From Betaproteobacteria bacterium UBA5216 (lineage in GTDB: Bacteria; Pseudomonadota; Gammaproteobacteria; Burkholderiales; SG8-41), in NCBI GenBank assembly GCA_002412495.1, contig DHVE01000060.1, positions 5,181 to 21,261 of the forward strand: a DNA stretch of 16,081 nucleotides, in the 5' to 3' direction. The position numbers and the translations under genes were made by a program. Below the pieces are notes generated by a model. The model was given only the letters and a program-made list of their open reading frames with translations, was not told where the DNA came from and did not search any database. Every line of letters starts with the position of its first letter. Position 1 is the first letter of the stretch. Below are positions 13,282 to 16,081 of the stretch, in pieces.

Positions 13282-14826
13282 TTAACCCACTACCCCAATA
13301 TTCCAAGGCACAAACTCATGATCGCCCAGCCCCAGTAACTCGCTCTTGGTTTTTTCTCCCGAGGCGGTGCGCAGCATCAGTTCAAATATTTTCTGTCCCA
13401 TCTCGCGCAGGCTCGAGGTGCCGTCGAGGATTTCGCCACAGTTGATGTCCATGTCTTCTTCGAGCTTGCGGAACATCGGGGTGTTGGTGGCGAGTTTGAT
13501 GGAGGGTACGGGCTTTGCGCCGAACATCGAGCCGCGCCCGGTGGTGAACATGATCATGTTCGCGCCGCCGGCAATCTGCCCGGTAGCGGAGCAGGGGTCG
13601 AAGCCGGGCGTGTCCATGAACACAAAGCCGTTTTGGGTGACTGGCTCGGCGTAACGGTAGACTTCCATCAGCGGGCCGGTGCCGCCTTTCATCGACGAGC
13701 CCAGCGATTTTTCGAGGATGTTCGCAAGGCCGCCATGTTGATTGCCGGGGCTGACCACGCCGTTGATTTGCGTGTCGCGGCCTACGGTGTACACATCTTT
13801 CCACCAGCGGATGCGTTCGATCAGTTTTTCGCCGACTTCGCGATTGCGCGCGCGGCGCGTGAGCGTGTGTTCGACGCCGTAGATCTCCGGTGTTTCGGAC
13901 AGGATCGCCGTGCCGCCGTGTTGCGTGAGAATGTCCATTGCCGCACCCAGCGCGGGGTTGGCGGTGATCGATGAGAACCCGTCCGAGCCGCCGCATTGCA
14001 ATCCAATCATCAGATGGCTGGCGGAAACCCGTGTGCGCTTCACTTTGTTCGCTTCGGGCAGCATTTCCTTGACCGCCGCGATGCCGGCTTCGATGGTTTT
14101 GCGCGTGCCGCCGGTGTCCTGCATGGTGAACAGGTGCAATCGATCGCTGGCGTCGAGTTTTTGTTCCTTCACCAGTCCCTTGATCTGATTGCGTTCGCAA
14201 CCAAGACCCACGATCAGCGATCCCGCCAGATTGGCGTGGCGCGCGTAGCCGGCCATCGTGCGGCGAAGTAAATCCATCGGCTCGCCGGTCATTTCCATGC
14301 CGCAACCGGTGTCGTGCGAGAAGGCCGCGACGCCATCGATGTTGGGATATTCGGCCAGCCGCTCGGGCGTAAAGTATTCCGCGATTTTGTGCGCCACCGT
14401 GGCGGAGCAATTCACCGTGGACAAGATACCGACGAAATTGCGCGTGGCCACCTGCCCGTTGGCGCGCACGATGCCCATGAAGCTTGCGCGCTCGGCCTCC
14501 GACACCATGTGCAGCGGTTGATATTCTTCCGCGTACGCGTAGTCGCGGTCGAATTCGCGGAACTGCATATTGTGCGCATGCACATAGCTGCCGGCGGGGA
14601 TGTCCACCGACGCAAACCCGATCACCACGTTGTATTTCAGTATCGGCTCGCCTTGTTTGATGGCGTGCGAGGCGACCTTGTGCCCCGCCTGCACCTGCCC
14701 GCGACAGGTGAGGCCGCCTTCGATTTTCGCGCCCAGCGGCAAATCAACGCGCGCGATCACCACGTTGTCGGCATCGTGGAGGCGGATGGTTTTGCCGGTG
14801 ACGGTTTTTTCTTTGATTTCGATCAT
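13282..14826 (-). CDS. UxaA/GarD-family sugar-acid dehydratase (altronate/galactarate dehydratase-like)
   Basis: 514 residues, cytoplasmic, the usual full length for fused UxaA/GarD proteins. An N-terminal SAF domain (about 8-95, LHDADNVVIARVDLPLG) precedes the dehydratase core. Core motifs include FVGILSTVNCSATVAHKIAE at 131-150, AFSHDTGCGM at 168-177, GLGCERNQI at 207-215, GLQCGGSDGFSSITANPALG at 275-294, SPGNQHGGLANILEKSLGSS at 359-378 and TTGRGSMFG at 428-436. Known members dehydrate altronate or galactarate to 2-keto-3-deoxy acids using Fe(II)/Mn(II); others act on related hydroxy acids, so the substrate is open. I chose the ATG at 14826, where conservation begins; a GTG at 14871 is possible, and neither has a clear Shine-Dalgarno. 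It lies 124 bp downstream of the alpha/beta hydrolase, with a hairpin between them. Confidence 0.92.
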   Translation of the reverse strand: MIEIKEKTVTGKTIRLHDADNVVIARVDLPLGAKIEGGLTCRGQVQAGHKVASHAIKQGEPILKYNVVIGFASVDIPAGSYVHAHNMQFREFDRDYAYAEEYQPLHMVSEAERASFMGIVRANGQVATRNFVGILSTVNCSATVAHKIAEYFTPERLAEYPNIDGVAAFSHDTGCGMEMTGEPMDLLRRTMAGYARHANLAGSLIVGLGCERNQIKGLVKEQKLDASDRLHLFTMQDTGGTRKTIEAGIAAVKEMLPEANKVKRTRVSASHLMIGLQCGGSDGFSSITANPALGAAMDILTQHGGTAILSETPEIYGVEHTLTRRARNREVGEKLIERIRWWKDVYTVGRDTQINGVVSPGNQHGGLANILEKSLGSSMKGGTGPLMEVYRYAEPVTQNGFVFMDTPGFDPCSATGQIAGGANMIMFTTGRGSMFGAKPVPSIKLATNTPMFRKLEEDMDINCGEILDGTSSLREMGQKIFELMLRTASGEKTKSELLGLGDHEFVPWNIGVVG

Positions 14827-14868
14827 GGGGGCCGAATAGTGGCTTAATGCGTTGAGTGAAAAACTATC

Positions 14869-14900
14869 CACGTCGTTCCCGCCTGCGCGGAAATGACGTG
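14869..14900 (-). terminator. Terminator-like or REP-like hairpin between hydrolase and dehydratase genes
   Basis: Imperfect 14-nt arms (14869-14882 and 14887-14900; 12 of 14 pair) flank a 4-nt loop. On the minus strand the hairpin is followed by GATAGTTTTTC, giving a five-T run a few bases after the stem, as in an intrinsic terminator of the alpha/beta hydrolase gene. The arms resemble the widespread GTCATTCCCGC-type dispersed palindrome. It ends 42 bp before the dehydratase ATG, so it may attenuate rather than fully separate the genes. Confidence 0.5.
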
Positions 14901-14950
14901 TTGGTGTGGATGTCGTGGTGGAAACACCTTAAATATCTGTTTTTAAAAAT

Positions 14951-16081
14951 CTATTTATTAAACCGATCCTCCAGCCAATCGGCCACGGTGTCGCAAGCTA
15001 GCGTCAGGTAATCGCGCTGGCAATGCTGCGCGCCGCCTTCTGCTGCGGTGAACACGCGCATGGTTTTGTCTTTGGATGCGATGGCATTGAATAGTTTGTC
15101 CGCATCGGCGCGCGAGACTTGTGCGTCTTCTTCGCCGTGCAGCAGCAAAAACGGCACGGTGACTTTGCCGGCGACATCGCCGCTTTTGAAGCCTTCGAGT
15201 TTTTTCAGCGCCTCGTCGTAGGTTTCAACGCCACAGGTCCACAGCAGATGTTCCGCCGGCACCGGCAACGCGGCTTCCTGGATTGCCTTGAGGCGTTTGA
15301 CCCACGTGGCGTGGTAATCCCAGATCGGCCCCCACGCGATACATGCGGAAAATCGTTTGTCCATCGCGGCGCATCGCGGCGCGTAATAACCGCCGAGGCT
15401 CATCGCCAGTATCGCCACGCGCTTCATGTCCACGTCGTCGCGCGTTTCCAGGTAATCGAGCGCTGCTGTGCCCGCGATATCAAAGTCGTACCGCATGTGC
15501 ATGCCGCGAAAGCGTATCGCCTCGCCTTGCCCCGGCCCATCGACCAGCAGGCACGAAAAGCCGCGCCGTACCAGATCGGGCACGCCGCGTAGATACTGAA
15601 TTTCTTTTTGCGTATCAAAACCGCCGAAGCGCACCACGCACGGCGCGCGTTTGTTCTTGGCGTTTTCGGCATGAATAAAATACGCGGCGAACGCGCCGTG
15701 CTTTGACGGCAGCTCGACGACTTCGATCTTTGGGCGGTCGGTGAGCGCGGCGAATTTGTGAAAGCATGCGAGCGATTTCTTATACACCGCCATCGCGAGA
15801 TCGTCCTTGGGTTGGCGCGAGTGATCGCCGATCTGGTAGTAGAAGCACGCGCGCAGGTAGTTTTGCGCGGCGGTGAATTTATGACCCGCGGCTTCAGCGG
15901 CCTGCGCGGTTTGCATGCGCAAGTCTGCACCCTTTACCCATTCTTCGAACCACGCTTCATCGTCGCCCACTTTGTTTTGCAGGCGGCTGCCGATGCGCAT
16001 GACTTCGGAAACTTCCGAGCCGCCATAGGGCGCGGTGGACAGCACCACCAGCATCTCGGCCGACCAGCGGTAGTTGCCGGG
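14951..16081 (-). CDS. Alpha/beta hydrolase of the 2,6-dihydroxypseudooxynicotine hydrolase type (5' end outside the window)
   Basis: 376 residues are visible; the frame is open through base 16081 (first visible residues PGNYRWSAEMLVVLS), so only a short N-terminus is likely missing. A helical N-terminal region (WFEEWVKGADLR, YLRACFYYQIGDHSRQP) is typical of the 2,6-dihydroxypseudooxynicotine hydrolase/FrsA-like branch. The catalytic triad is seen as Ser228 in AMSLGGYY, Asp319 in GEEDAQVS and His353 in GAQHCQRD (numbering from the first visible codon). LVDGPGQGEA is the usual strand-turn motif. The first-described member cleaves a C-C bond in nicotine catabolism; others are esterases or peptidases, so the reaction here is unassigned. 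It is transcribed toward the UxaA-type gene and lies 124 bp upstream of it, suggesting a shared catabolic role. Confidence 0.9.
   Translation of the reverse strand, partial: PGNYRWSAEMLVVLSTAPYGGSEVSEVMRIGSRLQNKVGDDEAWFEEWVKGADLRMQTAQAAEAAGHKFTAAQNYLRACFYYQIGDHSRQPKDDLAMAVYKKSLACFHKFAALTDRPKIEVVELPSKHGAFAAYFIHAENAKNKRAPCVVRFGGFDTQKEIQYLRGVPDLVRRGFSCLLVDGPGQGEAIRFRGMHMRYDFDIAGTAALDYLETRDDVDMKRVAILAMSLGGYYAPRCAAMDKRFSACIAWGPIWDYHATWVKRLKAIQEAALPVPAEHLLWTCGVETYDEALKKLEGFKSGDVAGKVTVPFLLLHGEEDAQVSRADADKLFNAIASKDKTMRVFTAAEGGAQHCQRDYLTLACDTVADWLEDRFNK

Noticed and set aside
13382..14410. 342-residue second minus-strand frame inside the dehydratase gene
   Set aside because: The other frame matches UxaA/GarD along its full length; this one is Arg/His-rich noise.
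1..16081. CRISPR arrays, tRNA/rRNA genes, insertion sequences, integrase or attachment sites
   Set aside because: No spaced direct repeats, RNA-gene signatures, transposase or recombinase motifs were seen; the tandem and hairpin repeats found are short and listed separately.

Overview
The window is GC-rich and densely coded, and looks like an accessory catabolic region of a betaproteobacterium. The best guess is Burkholderiales: four Bug-type (tripartite tricarboxylate family) periplasmic receptors occur together, a hallmark of Bordetella/Cupriavidus/Comamonadaceae-like genomes, and the intergenic repeats resemble dispersed elements of beta/gammaproteobacteria. There are no tRNA, rRNA, CRISPR, insertion-sequence or phage genes.

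Layout. (1) 1-961, minus: a DinB-family protein followed by the N-terminal part of an MmgE/PrpD-family protein that leaves the window. (2) 1173-3559, plus: a Tat-signal-bearing thiamine-diphosphate (ThDP) enzyme of the acetolactate synthase/benzoylformate decarboxylase superfamily, and 23 bp later a small exported class I c-type cytochrome. (3) 3605-5314, minus: a TauD/TfdA-type Fe(II)/2-oxoglutarate dioxygenase and a family 3 solute-binding protein. (4) 5623-6102, plus: an unrecognised small multi-pass membrane protein. (5) 6123-11802, minus: a tight run of Bug receptor, quinoprotein (PQQ) alcohol dehydrogenase with the Asp-x-Asp signature of lanthanide enzymes, LigI/galactarolactone-isomerase-like amidohydrolase, Bug receptor, Bug receptor. 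A promoter-like TTGACA element precedes it. (6) 11900-12877, minus: a fourth, divergent Bug receptor. (7) 12985-13215: a hairpin-rich dispersed non-coding repeat. (8) 13282-16081, minus: an UxaA/GarD-type sugar-acid dehydratase, preceded by an alpha/beta hydrolase of the 2,6-dihydroxypseudooxynicotine hydrolase type that runs off the window.

How the genes may fit together (inference). The right half can be read as an oxidative sugar-acid or lactone pathway. A periplasmic quinoprotein oxidises an alcohol or sugar, Bug receptors capture the acid, a COG3618 lactonase/isomerase opens or rearranges a lactone, and an UxaA-type enzyme dehydrates the hydroxy acid. The left half holds the most unusual unit: a ThDP enzyme apparently exported folded through Tat and paired with a c-type cytochrome, as expected for a periplasmic 2-keto-acid oxidoreductase that passes electrons to the respiratory chain. 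No TctA/TctB membrane components, no transcriptional regulator and no PQQ biosynthesis genes are visible, so the cluster must rely on partners elsewhere.
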